Of a stretch of 43,225 bases of DNA, positions 34,033 to 43,155 are shown piece after piece; within the stretch, counting starts at the first letter, position 1; each line of letters begins with the position of its first letter. Both the position numbers and the translations under genes were made by a program. Location of the stretch: positions 1-43,225 of the forward strand of contig JAOUNB010000007.1 in assembly GCA_029881195.1 (NCBI GenBank), read 5' to 3'. The notes beneath the pieces were generated by a model that did no database searches, was not told the DNA's origin, and was given only the letters and a program-made list of their open reading frames with translations. Source of the stretch: Candidatus Nitrosopumilus sp. (lineage in GTDB: Archaea; Thermoproteota; Nitrososphaeria; Nitrososphaerales; Nitrosopumilaceae).

Positions 34033-34413
34033 TTAATTAGTAATAATTGCATTCATTAATGATTTTCCTCCAATCAATGCTGTAATCGATAAACCGATAT
34101 TTGCAATAGCATTAATTGCAAGTGTTCCATAGTGATTATTCTCAAGAAGATTACTAGAATCAAGTGCAAATGATGACATAGTAGTAAGTGAACCACAGAA
34201 TCCTACAGCTGCAAAAAGAGAATATCTCCCATCAAGATTCCATTGTTCTGATAACACTACAAATACTCCAAGGATAAATGCACCTGCAACATTGACTACC
34301 AAAACATTGACAGGTAACGTATTGAAAAGTAAGGGAGATTCAGTAATTTTGTATCGCAGAAATGCTCCAAGTATAGAACCTACTGCAAGAAAAACAAATT
34401 CTAAACCTTTCAT
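34033..34413 (-). CDS. crcB: Fluoride ion channel CrcB/Fluc
   Basis: The 126-residue protein has four membrane helices and the family motifs GAFLRYKI near the N-terminus, LVVNVAGAFILG (the conserved asparagine) and GFCGSLTTMSSFALD (the G-x-x-GSxTTxSSF pore signature). It exports fluoride as a dual-topology dimer. Some organisms have two fused or tandem copies; only one is here. No fluoride riboswitch is visible upstream of its ATG. Confidence 0.93.
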   Translation of the reverse strand: MKGLEFVFLAVGSILGAFLRYKITESPLLFNTLPVNVLVVNVAGAFILGVFVVLSEQWNLDGRYSLFAAVGFCGSLTTMSSFALDSSNLLENNHYGTLAINAIANIGLSITALIGGKSLMNAIITN

Positions 34414-34544
34414 CTATTTTGTTCAAACTAACTGACATTATTAGTGCTATTTTGAGGAATTTGAGGCCTAATTCATACCCAATTCAATTCTCATTTGAAA
34501 TACAAGTCTATAGTTTTTATAGGTTCAATTATTTTTCAGACTAA

Positions 34545-34736
34545 ATGACCCTTAAACTAAGATGTGACGACTATGGTTTTGAGTGTGAGTTTATCCTAGA
34601 TGGAGCAAAAACTGTAGGATTAATCGAAAAATTAAGAAATCATTTTGAAGAAGAACATGGAATTGATTATACAATTGAGGCAGTTACTCAGATGATTACA
34701 AATCGTGGACATTCTTTAGAATCAATTAGAAAATAG
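34545..34736 (+). CDS. DUF1059 family small protein
   Basis: The 63-residue protein has the compact DUF1059 pattern: C-x5-C (LRCDDYGFECEF), then LRNHFEEEHGIDYT with two histidines. Cys and His positions suggest a metal site. Function is unknown. A TATA-like TTTTATAGG at 34514-34522 is about 25 bases before the ATG. Confidence 0.8.
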   Translation: MTLKLRCDDYGFECEFILDGAKTVGLIEKLRNHFEEEHGIDYTIEAVTQMITNRGHSLESIRK

Positions 34737-34910
34737 ATTTTTCAAAAATATTTTTCATTTTTAACATTTATTAGAATGTGTATTGAATTGTAATTAACAG
34801 ATTAATTTTAAAGAAATTCTAGGAATTTTTGGTTTACTATGTTATGATTTTAATACAGAATTACCTAAAACAATTTCCTTTTATTTGATAATCACCTTAA
34901 CACATTAGTA
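34737..34910. other. AT-rich gap before the second TFB gene
   Basis: This is plain AT-rich DNA carrying the promoter of the TFB gene that starts with GTG at 34911. I see no small gene, no clear stem and no repeat in it. Confidence 0.4.
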
Positions 34911-35831
34911 GTGTTAGAAAATTATTCAAATGATTATGATGTCAAGTGTGAACTAGATACTTGCAAAACCTACCCTGCAATAACAGATTCTGAAAGAGGA
35001 GAAATTGTATGTGGGGGTTGCGGTCTTATTCTAGTGCAAAACATGTCTGATGCATCATATGAAAGCAATGGGTACACTCAGGAAGACTTTATGAGATTAG
35101 CAAGAACAGGTCCTGCAACATCATTAACAATGAATGATAAAGGATTATCAACTGTAATTGGCACCAATAAAGATTCTACTGGAAAGGCATTATCCAACAA
35201 AACAAAATATGAATTCAACAGATTACGAACATGGGATCAAAGAAGTAAATCAAGAAAGACTGCTACATTAAGCAAGGCCTTTACATTACTTCATGGAATG
35301 AAAACAAAGTTAGGAATACCAGACAATGTTGTTGAAAATGCTGCCTACATTTACAGAAAAGCAGTTGATACAAAATTAACTAGAGGACGAACAATGGCTT
35401 CATTGATTTCAGCCTCTTTGTATGCAGCATGCAGAGAAAATAACATTCCAAGAACATTAGATGATGTTGCTGGTGCCGGAAATGTTGAAAGAAGAATACT
35501 TTCCCGAGATTTAAGAACCATAATCAAAAGGCTTGAATTGAATCTTAGTCAATATAACACTTCATCGTTTATCTCAAAAATTTCAAACAATATGAATTTG
35601 AAAGAAAAAACCAAACGAGATGCATTTGAGATACTAAAACGATGTGAGAAAGAGGACATTACTGCTGGAAAACACCCTGTAGCACAAGCAGCTGCTTCAT
35701 TGTACCTTGCATGTATAATGAATGGTGAAAAAATTAGCCAAAAGAAATTTTCAGTAGAATCTGGAGTTAGTGATGTTACAATAAGGAACAGAGCTGTCTT
35801 GATTAAGAAAACATTAAAGCTAATTGAGTAG
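34911..35831 (+). CDS. Transcription initiation factor TFB, paralogue 2
   Basis: The 306-residue protein shares the TFB plan with paralogue 1: an N-terminal zinc ribbon, a B-reader/linker with GPATSLTMNDKG, and two cyclin repeats ending SVESGVSDVTIRNRAVLIKK. The zinc ribbon first pair is C13-x4-C18 instead of the usual C-x2-C, with C34-x2-C37 normal. The TSLTM-D-GL and TIRNR stretches match paralogue 1 closely. Thaumarchaea carry several TFBs for global regulation; this may be a specialised one. The start is GTG. Confidence 0.93.
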   Translation: MLENYSNDYDVKCELDTCKTYPAITDSERGEIVCGGCGLILVQNMSDASYESNGYTQEDFMRLARTGPATSLTMNDKGLSTVIGTNKDSTGKALSNKTKYEFNRLRTWDQRSKSRKTATLSKAFTLLHGMKTKLGIPDNVVENAAYIYRKAVDTKLTRGRTMASLISASLYAACRENNIPRTLDDVAGAGNVERRILSRDLRTIIKRLELNLSQYNTSSFISKISNNMNLKEKTKRDAFEILKRCEKEDITAGKHPVAQAAASLYLACIMNGEKISQKKFSVESGVSDVTIRNRAVLIKKTLKLIE

Positions 35832-35837
35832 ATTATT

Positions 35838-35866
35838 CAAAAAAATCCTACAAGTTAATTGTAGGA
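35838..35866 (-). terminator. Stem-loop plus T-run terminator
   Basis: TCCTACAA (35846-35853) and TTGTAGGA (35859-35866) are perfect 8-bp arms around GTTAA. On the minus strand the stem is followed by seven T, the form of an intrinsic terminator. The stop codon of the minus gene (35848-35850) lies inside the stem. Confidence 0.65.
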
Positions 35867-36285
35867 GAAAATATTTTTTCATACAATATATCTTTTAGTC
35901 TGTTTACCAAATCCATTATTACACGTATTTGTTCCATTGTGATTTCTTTAAGACTTGTTATGGTATCATCAAGTTTTGATATTTCTTCTTGTAATCTTAT
36001 CTTCTCATTTTTTAGTGTTGATATCTCTCCTTGAAGATTGGTGTTTTGTTGTTTTAGTTTATCGTTTTCTTCAGTTAATCGTTTTACTTTTTCTGATTCA
36101 GATTCCCTTGGAAATGGTGTGGGTGGAGGTGGAGGTTCTGGCATACGAATGGGTTCTGGTTCTGGAGAAGGCTCTGGAATTTCTGGTGGTTCTGGTTCTT
36201 GTTCTGCTTCAATTGCTAAAGAAAATGGAATAACACTAGTTGAAAGGATTATTATGCTTAAACCAAACATTAGATTAATTTTCAT
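35848..36285 (-). CDS. Exported proline-rich coiled-coil protein
   Basis: The 145-residue protein has a signal peptide (about 1-24, ending SLAIEA), a segment of about 30 residues of repeated Glu-Pro (EPEPPEIPEPSPEPEP), then a coiled coil (about 60-130, LTEENDKLKQQNTNLQGEIS) that ends in a short hydrophobic tail. An extended surface stalk or cross-linking protein is plausible. No family known to me. A clear terminator sits at its 3' end. Confidence 0.75.
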   Translation of the reverse strand: MKINLMFGLSIIILSTSVIPFSLAIEAEQEPEPPEIPEPSPEPEPIRMPEPPPPPTPFPRESESEKVKRLTEENDKLKQQNTNLQGEISTLKNEKIRLQEEISKLDDTITSLKEITMEQIRVIMDLVNRLKDILYEKIFSPTINL

Positions 36286-36358
36286 TTTTTCTAAGACAAA
36301 CTAGAATTATTTTGTATATGAATATGATTACCAATTTCTAGGAATGAAAAAGAGGGTG

Positions 36359-36577
36359 TTATTTGTAGAAATCAGGCTCTTGATCTTTCTTTTGTTTAGG
36401 AAGATCTTCCATTACTGCTTGAACTACTTCGTTGTGGTTGTATGTTAGATGTCTAAGAAACTTTGCTGATTCATCTGCCCTAGTTTTTTCATCAGCAAAT
36501 AACATCTCGGGACTACTCAATTCTGCCATCATAGTATTGCATTCCTGACAGGGATTAAAGTCAAGATATAGTTTCAT
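36359..36577 (-). CDS. Small CxxC protein, unknown
   Basis: The 72-residue protein has a single CQEC near the N-terminus (residues 10-13) and a charged helical remainder (HLTYNHNEVVQAVMEDLPKQ). One C-x2-C alone would bind metal only as a dimer or with the nearby histidines. It lies 30 bases after cdc48 on the same strand and may be the third gene of the hsp20-cdc48 operon. Confidence 0.65.
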   Translation of the reverse strand: MKLYLDFNPCQECNTMMAELSSPEMLFADEKTRADESAKFLRHLTYNHNEVVQAVMEDLPKQKKDQEPDFYK

Positions 36578-36607
36578 TGATTTGTCTCATCACCATTAAT
36601 ATTTAGA

Positions 36608-38749
36608 CTATTTTATCGATTTAGTGATAGGAATCTCCTTTTTTTGAGGCTTTACCTTATCGATTGAATCAAACAGATCTTCTTGAGTGATCTTGATGTC
36701 TTTAACATTTTGAGATGTTCCACTGACATATCTCTTCAAAGCAGTTATTGCTGCTCTGTTTGCAACGGCTGCAATCTCTGCACCACTAAATCCATCTGTT
36801 TGTTCAACTAGTTTTGCAATGTTTACATCACTAGCAAGAGGTTTCTTTTTGGTATGAATTTCAAAGATATGTTGTCTTCCCTTTGCATCAGGATTAGGGA
36901 CTTCGATGATTCTATCGAATCTACCTGGTCTTAGGAGTGCTTCATCAACAATATCTAATCGGTTTGTGGCACCAATAATCAACACGTTGTGTAACTCTTC
37001 GAGTCCATCAATTTCAGTTAAAATTTGAGAGACTACATTCTCTGTTACATGTGAACCTGAATCTCCACTACCTCGTCGTGGCACAAGTGCATCAACTTCG
37101 TCCAAAAAGATTATGCATGGTGCTGCTTGTCGTGCTTTTCTGAAAATTTCTCTTACTCCTTTTTCAGATTCACCAACCCATTTTGAAAGTAGTTCGGGAC
37201 CCTTTATGCTGATAAAGTTAGACTCTGTCATTTTTGCAAGTGCTTTTGCAATCAACGTTTTTCCAGTTCCAGGTGGGCCATGGAGTAGTATTCCCTTTGG
37301 AGACTCTACATCTACATAATCAAATGCTTCTTTGTATTTCATAGGCCATTCAACTGCCTCTAAAAGTTCTTCTTTTAGTTTGTCTAATCCTCCAACGTCA
37401 TCCCAACTAACATCTGGAACTTGAACCTGAACTTCTCTAAGTGCACTTGGTCTTACTTCCTTTAATGCATCTCTAAAGTCTTCACTTGTGATTAGGATCT
37501 TTTGAAGAACCTCTGATGATATTTTTTCTTCATCAAGATCAATCTCTGGAAGAATTCTACGGAGAGATCTCATTGCAGCCTCTTTGGATAAAACCTCCAA
37601 GTCAGCGCCTACAAATCCATGTGTAATCTTTGAGATTTGTTTAAGATCAACTTTTTCATCGATTGGCATTCCACGTGTATGAATTGAGAGAATATCAAAT
37701 CTTCCCTCAGTATCAGGAATCCCAATTTCTATTTCCCTATCAAATCTCCCCGGTCTTCTAAGTGCCGGATCAATTGAATCTGGTCTGTTGGTAGCTGCAA
37801 TTACTACAACTTTTCCTCTAGACTTCATTCCATCCATTAATGTCAATAATTGTGAAACTATTCTCTTCTCAACTTCGCCTGACACCTCATCTCTTTTTGG
37901 AGCAATAGAATCAATCTCATCTATGAAAATAATACTGGGTGAGTTTTCTTCAGCCTGTGAGAATATTTCTCTGATTTTCTCTTCACTTTCTCCATAGTAT
38001 TTTCCCATAATTTCTGGACCGCTAAGCGAAATGAAATGAGCATTGGTCTCTCCAGCTACAGCTTTTGCAAGTAGGGTTTTTCCAGTTCCAGGAGGGCCAT
38101 ACAGCAATACTCCCTTTGGTGCCTCTACTCCTATTTTCTCAAATAATTCAGGATGTCTCATTGGTAATTCAACCATCTCACGAATTTTTAGCACCTCATG
38201 CTTTAGTCCTCCAAGTTCGTCATATGTGATTCTTGGAACAGATGCATCAACTGCCTTAGTCATTGAACCAAGTTTGAATAGTGTATTTTCAGTAACAAGT
38301 ACTGGTTTTGATGGTTTAGTACTAGTTACAATAAATTGAACTCTTCCACCCATTTGTGTATTTAATGATACTGAATCTCCAGTTGTAAAGACATGGTTTA
38401 GATAGTTGTAAATCATATATTCTTGTAGTCCATCAGCTGAAATTTTTTCAGTTGGAGACAAAACAATCTGTTCTGCATTTTCAGCTTCAACGGATTTTAA
38501 TGAAATTTTATCACCGATTCCTGCACCAATATTTTGTCTTGTCATTCCATCTACTTTGATTATTCCTGCACCATAGTCATCAGGTGTACCTGGCCAAAGT
38601 TTTACATGTGTTTTTTTGTTATATGTTAATTCTAATATTTGACCAGTATTCCATTTTTGATCCTCAATAATTTTAGGATCAATAATTGCCCTACCTTTTC
38701 CAACATGTTGTTGTGGTATTTCATCTATTTTTAAAACAATTTCACTCAT
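36608..38749 (-). CDS. CDC48/VCP-type AAA+ ATPase
   Basis: The 713-residue protein has the N-terminal double-psi barrel domain (about 1-160), AAA domain D1 with Walker A GPPGTGKT (218-225) and Walker B IIFIDEID, and D2 with Walker A at about 491-498 and IIFLDEVD. Sensor and arginine-finger segments ([11 protein letters not shown] and [11 protein letters not shown]) are intact in both. As a hexamer it unfolds proteins and may feed the proteasome. It lies 27 bases behind hsp20. A GAGGT Shine-Dalgarno (minus strand, 38756-38760) precedes the ATG, so this internal cistron is initiated by the ribosome directly. Confidence 0.96.
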   Translation of the reverse strand: MSEIVLKIDEIPQQHVGKGRAIIDPKIIEDQKWNTGQILELTYNKKTHVKLWPGTPDDYGAGIIKVDGMTRQNIGAGIGDKISLKSVEAENAEQIVLSPTEKISADGLQEYMIYNYLNHVFTTGDSVSLNTQMGGRVQFIVTSTKPSKPVLVTENTLFKLGSMTKAVDASVPRITYDELGGLKHEVLKIREMVELPMRHPELFEKIGVEAPKGVLLYGPPGTGKTLLAKAVAGETNAHFISLSGPEIMGKYYGESEEKIREIFSQAEENSPSIIFIDEIDSIAPKRDEVSGEVEKRIVSQLLTLMDGMKSRGKVVVIAATNRPDSIDPALRRPGRFDREIEIGIPDTEGRFDILSIHTRGMPIDEKVDLKQISKITHGFVGADLEVLSKEAAMRSLRRILPEIDLDEEKISSEVLQKILITSEDFRDALKEVRPSALREVQVQVPDVSWDDVGGLDKLKEELLEAVEWPMKYKEAFDYVDVESPKGILLHGPPGTGKTLIAKALAKMTESNFISIKGPELLSKWVGESEKGVREIFRKARQAAPCIIFLDEVDALVPRRGSGDSGSHVTENVVSQILTEIDGLEELHNVLIIGATNRLDIVDEALLRPGRFDRIIEVPNPDAKGRQHIFEIHTKKKPLASDVNIAKLVEQTDGFSGAEIAAVANRAAITALKRYVSGTSQNVKDIKITQEDLFDSIDKVKPQKKEIPITKSIK

Positions 38750-38776
38750 ATCATTACCTCAAAAATTTAGGGGGGT

Positions 38777-39277
38777 TTATTCAACCTCCACCGTTTTACC
38801 TTTTGGTTTTTCTTCTTCAACTAACTTGAAGATTATCTCCAAAACTCCATTTTTATAAGAAGCCTTTGCAGAGTTCTCATCAATTTTTTGTTGAATTGGG
38901 ACTTTTGCGTGATATTTCTTTTGATTATGTTCTGCAGAAAGATCTACAGTCTTGTTTTCAACAACAATTTTGACATCAGTTTTTTCAACTCCTGGCATCT
39001 CAGCTATGAGTTTTACTACTTTTTCTTTTTCATCGACAATTGTATCGACTACTGGTTCTCGTGTATCAGAAGTTGGGAGAAGACCTGGTTTGACATTTCC
39101 ATACTCCTTTACAACAGGCTTTCCATCTGGACCAACGGTCATTGTGTATCCATAATAATATGGACCAGAAGTAGAACCATTGCCTTTGAATTCCTCAAAA
39201 ATGTCATCTATATCAAAAAAAGAGTTTGACATTCTCTTGAAGATTCTATCAAATTCACTATCAAAGAACATTGTCAT
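38777..39277 (-). CDS. Small heat-shock protein, Hsp20/alpha-crystallin
   Basis: This is a protein of about 166 residues with an alpha-crystallin domain (about 75-155; ADSVV-style strands such as VVKLIAEMPGVEKTDVKIVV and the closing SYKNGVLEIIFKL, the G-x-L motif). A disordered N-terminus (EEFKGNGSTSGPYYYGY) precedes it. It holds unfolding proteins. ATG 39277 is preferred; GTG 39283 is possible. TATA at 39308-39315 and an inverted repeat between TATA and start suggest a controlled promoter. The same transcript probably continues into cdc48. Confidence 0.93.
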   Translation of the reverse strand: MTMFFDSEFDRIFKRMSNSFFDIDDIFEEFKGNGSTSGPYYYGYTMTVGPDGKPVVKEYGNVKPGLLPTSDTREPVVDTIVDEKEKVVKLIAEMPGVEKTDVKIVVENKTVDLSAEHNQKKYHAKVPIQQKIDENSAKASYKNGVLEIIFKLVEEEKPKGKTVEVE

Positions 39278-39284
39278 ATTCACC

Positions 39285-39315
39285 TATACTATGTAATGTA
39301 TATGACATTATATAA
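39285..39315 (-). promoter_or_regulatory. Hsp20 promoter with inverted repeat
   Basis: TTATATAA (39308-39315) is the TATA box. Between it and the start codon TATAC (39285-39289) and GTATA (39298-39302) form an inverted repeat with an 8-base spacer, covering the expected transcription start. A heat-shock or TFB-family operator is possible. Confidence 0.45.
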
Positions 39316-39381
39316 AGATTATTATAAATTTCTAGATTTCTTACATAATCCTATTATAATTGACATAGATTAATAATCTTA

Positions 39382-40047
39382 ATGAAGATTGCTAGTATGT
39401 CTATTCCGGAAGTTGTAAGGGAGATCATCACGAGAAATCGCTCAATTTATGATTGTATGAAAATGGATTTGGTAAACTATACAGCATTAGCTGTAAAGAT
39501 CCAACCAGAGATTGAAAAAATTCTGGGAAATTCTGTTAATCTCAATACAGTAGTCGTTGCAATAAAGCGATATGCAGATTCATTTGATATTAAAGAGGAG
39601 ATTAGAGACGAATCAGTTTTGAAAAATGCTAGATTGGCATTAACTGATGGAATTATGGATATTAAATTTTCAGTTAAAGAATCGAATGAAATGGATCCTA
39701 TGGCCATTTTAGATAAATTCTCGAAGATTACTAACAACTATGAGTTTTTTCGATTATCTGATTCGTTTAGATTTCTTACAGAAGATTTGGAGGATATTAG
39801 ACAAATTTTCAGCAATATATCAAGAAGGGATGATATGTTCAGTACAGGTCTTGCAAAGATTAGAATATCAATACCTAATACACAAAACCAATCAGATGTA
39901 GTCTCTTATGTTGCTGAGGTATTACATGCAAATGGAGTTGAGCTCGTAAATGCATTTTTTAGTCAAGATAACATTATCATCATTCTAAATGAAAAGGATG
40001 CGGCAAAGGCTTATGATATTTTACATTCAGATATAATGAGAGCCTGA
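39382..40047 (+). CDS. ACT-domain-like regulatory protein, unknown
   Basis: The 221-residue protein has an N-terminal helical, winged-helix-like part (VREIITRNRSIYDCMKMDL, AIKRYADSF) and a C-terminal beta-alpha-beta-like half (LAKIRISIPNTQNQSDVVSYVAEVLHANGVELVNAFFSQDNIIIILN) that matches the ACT-fold pattern. Such proteins often sense small ligands. No catalytic motif. The start is ATG. It is divergent to hsp20. Confidence 0.72.
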   Translation: MKIASMSIPEVVREIITRNRSIYDCMKMDLVNYTALAVKIQPEIEKILGNSVNLNTVVVAIKRYADSFDIKEEIRDESVLKNARLALTDGIMDIKFSVKESNEMDPMAILDKFSKITNNYEFFRLSDSFRFLTEDLEDIRQIFSNISRRDDMFSTGLAKIRISIPNTQNQSDVVSYVAEVLHANGVELVNAFFSQDNIIIILNEKDAAKAYDILHSDIMRA

Positions 40048-40120
40048 AAATTTTATGAATAGTATTATTTCAGATATTGATCTCATAGGATATATTCAGT
40101 AACTCTGTGGGTACGGGTAA

Positions 40121-41476
40121 ATGGCTCGAAATAAGAAAAAAATTGTTATTTTAGGTGGAGGTTTTGCAGGCCTAGAATGTACAAAAAAGTTAGAAGAATA
40201 TTTTAAGAATGATTCATATGTCGAGATTGTTTTAGTAAGCGAGGATAATTTTTTGCTGTTTACACCAATGTTACCTCAAGTAGCATCTGGAATGATTGAA
40301 ACTAGACATATTGTGATGCCAATTCGAACAATTACAAAAAAGGCTGTTTTTTATGAAGGTAGAGTCAAAAATATTGATCCATATGGAAAGATTGTAAATT
40401 TATGGGGAAGTAGAGACAAAAGAGGAATTTCAATTCACTATGACTTTCTAGTAGTTGCATTAGGCAGTGAAACCAATTTTTTTGGAATGAGTGATCTTGA
40501 AAAGAATGCTTATCAAATGAAGACACTCAATGATGCAGTTCTTGTAAGAAATAGAATAATTGACATGCTTGAGCAAGCTGAAAATGAAACTAACCCAATT
40601 TTAAAGAAAAGTCTCCTGACATTTGTTATTGTGGGAGGAGGTTTTGCAGGAATAGAAACAGCAGGAGAACTAGTGGATCTTCTTTTGGATGTGAGGAAAT
40701 ATTATCCAAATATCAAACGAGAAGACATTCGTGTAATTGTTTTAGAAGCACTACCAAATATTTTACCTGGATTTAGTGAAAGTCTTGCAAAGTTTGCACA
40801 AGAGAAATTAACAGAACATGGAGTTGAGATTAAGCTTCAAACCGCTGTTACTAGTTTTAATGGAGATGAAGTTATGATTAAAAGATTAGATATCGATAAA
40901 GATGCAATCGATGATTCAATGGTAAGTTCTATACAATCAAAAACTGTAATTTGGACTGCTGGTGTTACGCCAGTTAATACAATTAAAAGATCATTATTCA
41001 AAACAGATAAAGGGAAAATTATTGTTGATGATACTTTAGAAGTAGTTGATTTTCCAGGAGTTTTTGCAATTGGAGATTGTGCATTATTTTTAGATCCTAA
41101 GACTCAAAGACCCTTTGCACCTACTGCTCAAATTGCAGAAGCTCAAGCAAAGATTGCAGCAAAAAATCTTTATTCTCTAATTAAAAATCAAGAAAAAATA
41201 AAGTTTGTTTATGAATCAAAAGGTCAGATGGCAATAATTGGAAAAAGAACAGGAATTGCCTCATTTTTAGGAATGAATATTCATGGTATTGTAGCTTGGC
41301 TTCTTTGGAGAAATGTTTACTTGTCAAAAATACCCACATGGGACAAGCGTTTTAGAGTATTTCTTGATTGGACGGCAGATATTTTCTTTGACAGAGATAT
41401 TTCAAGATTAAAATTCATGAGACGTGAGCCTGAAAAAGAATACAAAGTGCTTGATGAAGTTGATGATGTTTGGTAA
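40121..41476 (+). CDS. NDH-2 type NADH dehydrogenase / FAD oxidoreductase
   Basis: The 451-residue protein has two dinucleotide folds: FAD-binding GGGFAGLE (12-19) and NADH-binding VGGGFAGIET (171-180), with an FAIGDCAL motif (about 318) near the FAD. The C-terminal amphipathic region (LLWRNVYLSKIPTWDKRFRVFLDWTADIFF) is how NDH-2 attaches to the membrane. It passes electrons from NADH to quinone without pumping protons, an alternative to complex I in the respiratory chain. The start is ATG. Confidence 0.88.
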   Translation: MARNKKKIVILGGGFAGLECTKKLEEYFKNDSYVEIVLVSEDNFLLFTPMLPQVASGMIETRHIVMPIRTITKKAVFYEGRVKNIDPYGKIVNLWGSRDKRGISIHYDFLVVALGSETNFFGMSDLEKNAYQMKTLNDAVLVRNRIIDMLEQAENETNPILKKSLLTFVIVGGGFAGIETAGELVDLLLDVRKYYPNIKREDIRVIVLEALPNILPGFSESLAKFAQEKLTEHGVEIKLQTAVTSFNGDEVMIKRLDIDKDAIDDSMVSSIQSKTVIWTAGVTPVNTIKRSLFKTDKGKIIVDDTLEVVDFPGVFAIGDCALFLDPKTQRPFAPTAQIAEAQAKIAAKNLYSLIKNQEKIKFVYESKGQMAIIGKRTGIASFLGMNIHGIVAWLLWRNVYLSKIPTWDKRFRVFLDWTADIFFDRDISRLKFMRREPEKEYKVLDEVDDVW

Positions 41477-41480
41477 TTAA

Positions 41481-41523
41481 AAATTTGCATTTATTAATTT
41501 TTTAGATTAAAAAATACAAATTT
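41481..41523. terminator. Nested inverted repeats between convergent genes
   Basis: An outer pair AAATTTG (41481-41487) and CAAATTT (41517-41523) encloses an inner perfect pair ATTTTTTA (41497-41504) and TAAAAAAT (41508-41515) around GAT. The T-rich arms follow both stop codons, so it may end transcription from both sides. Confidence 0.5.
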
Positions 41524-41528
41524 AGGAT

Positions 41529-43082
41529 TTACAGAAATTTTCTTTTCAAACCATACACAATAACTACAGGAGCCATAAAGTATATGCCTATATTCATTAC
41601 AAGTATTCCTATGCCGTATCCCAACATCTCTTCTTCAGAATCAATATCTATGTAATTTAGAAGTGATAATGAAGACAGCATTGGAGTAATTGAGAATTTT
41701 ACCATTTCTTTAAAGATAGGATTTTCACGTTCAAGATCAGCTATTACTGGAGAAAATGAATAGTAGAATTGATTGAATCCCGTCATAAATATGGTTCCTG
41801 ATTCTGTTGATAAAATAGTATTATCTCTAAGTTCTCTTAGTTGTTGGACTTGGGGTGCAAGTTCAGAGCCATATGTTGCAGTTGCAATTAGACATCCACC
41901 ACCTTCTTGATTATTATCAGACTCTGAAGAAAGGAAATTGTCATCATTTGATTTAGATAAAATTCTAAAAGAATCAATTGTTTCTTCAAATCTTGGGAGT
42001 TGGGAATCAAATTCATTTACTCCGTTACTATATGAAAGAGTGTAAAATTTTTCAGTTCCATAAATCATAATTTCTCTAAATTTTACGTCATATGTTTGGC
42101 CATCAGATGAAAAATTTCCTTCTGCGTCAATTACATATGCTTCGTTACCATGAACAGTTGCCTTTTCTTGAGAAATTATAGTCAATTCTCCAGATTCAAC
42201 TACTTGTTTTATTGCTTCAGTTTTTTCAGTAATAAGGTCATCAAGGCTTCTTTGGTTGGTTTGCTGTGCTGTTAGAGAAATTACTGGATTTATTTCTCCT
42301 ATTAATGGTCCAACGGCAACCACATCAGGTGAATTTGGTTGTGTTTTATCAGGTTGTTGTAACAACCAACCTTCAGGTACACTAAATGCAATTTCATGTT
42401 CTGTGCTTTCATATTTTTGATTGCCACTAGAAGGAGTTGAAATAGATTGCACTCGTTCGGGCTCAGATAATTCAAGGAGATGTGGAATATCAGATTCGCT
42501 TACAACTGTAACCTTTGTAATTCTAACTTCTTCCGGATCTAAAGGTCTGTCATTGGCTTCTGTTTGAACTACAGCGATTTTATCAAGGGTTTCAAAACTT
42601 TCTTGAGTCACAAGTCTACCAAATACTGTGTATTGTTCATCAAGAAAGTTAGAATCCTTATGAACTATGAAAAATTGTGAACCCCCACTGTTTGGATCAG
42701 ATGATCTTGCCATTGAAACAATTCCACGATTATGTTTTATTGTGTTAAACTCTGCGTTTAACCTTTCATCAGGTCCTCCTATTCCCCAAGTACTGGGATC
42801 ACCATCGATAGTATTGGGATCACCACCTTGAATCATAAATCCAGGAATAATTCTATGGAAGAGAGTTCCATTATAGTATCCACTATCAGATAATTTAATG
42901 AAATTTTCAACATGTTTTGGTGCATCGTCATAGAAAAATCCAATAGAAATTTTTCCTAAATTTGTTTCTAGATTAACTATGGGGCTAGTTAGTTCATGAT
43001 AATTAATAGTTTGAGCAAATGCTTGATTTCCAAAACCTGCTAAAAATAAAGACATAGTTATCATTAGAAATATTTTATTCAA
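41529..43082 (-). CDS. Exported cyclophilin fused to PsbP-like domain and CFI-box anchor
   Basis: The 517-residue protein starts with a signal peptide (1-23, ending AFA). A cyclophilin-type peptidyl-prolyl isomerase domain (about 35-195) carries FHRIIPGFMIQGGDP and GSQFFIVHKD. A PsbP-related region (about 225-375) has FSVPEGWL and ETIDSFRIL. Then comes GGGCLIATATYGS (394-406), the CFI-box (cysteine, Phe/Leu-I-A-T-A) found in surface-anchored thaumarchaeal proteins, and a final membrane helix (about 485-512). It may fold proteins outside the membrane, with a third domain of unknown role. The start is TTG. Confidence 0.88.
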   Translation of the reverse strand: MNKIFLMITMSLFLAGFGNQAFAQTINYHELTSPIVNLETNLGKISIGFFYDDAPKHVENFIKLSDSGYYNGTLFHRIIPGFMIQGGDPNTIDGDPSTWGIGGPDERLNAEFNTIKHNRGIVSMARSSDPNSGGSQFFIVHKDSNFLDEQYTVFGRLVTQESFETLDKIAVVQTEANDRPLDPEEVRITKVTVVSESDIPHLLELSEPERVQSISTPSSGNQKYESTEHEIAFSVPEGWLLQQPDKTQPNSPDVVAVGPLIGEINPVISLTAQQTNQRSLDDLITEKTEAIKQVVESGELTIISQEKATVHGNEAYVIDAEGNFSSDGQTYDVKFREIMIYGTEKFYTLSYSNGVNEFDSQLPRFEETIDSFRILSKSNDDNFLSSESDNNQEGGGCLIATATYGSELAPQVQQLRELRDNTILSTESGTIFMTGFNQFYYSFSPVIADLERENPIFKEMVKFSITPMLSSLSLLNYIDIDSEEEMLGYGIGILVMNIGIYFMAPVVIVYGLKRKFL

Positions 43083-43155
43083 TATTTTTTTTCAAAATGG
43101 CTTACATAAAAGCTAATTGTATTAGTTTTTAACAACCCCAAACAAAATAATCAAT

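Noticed and set aside
34414-34544. Fluoride riboswitch upstream of crcB
   Set aside because: The leader shows neither the conserved motif nor the pseudoknot pattern.
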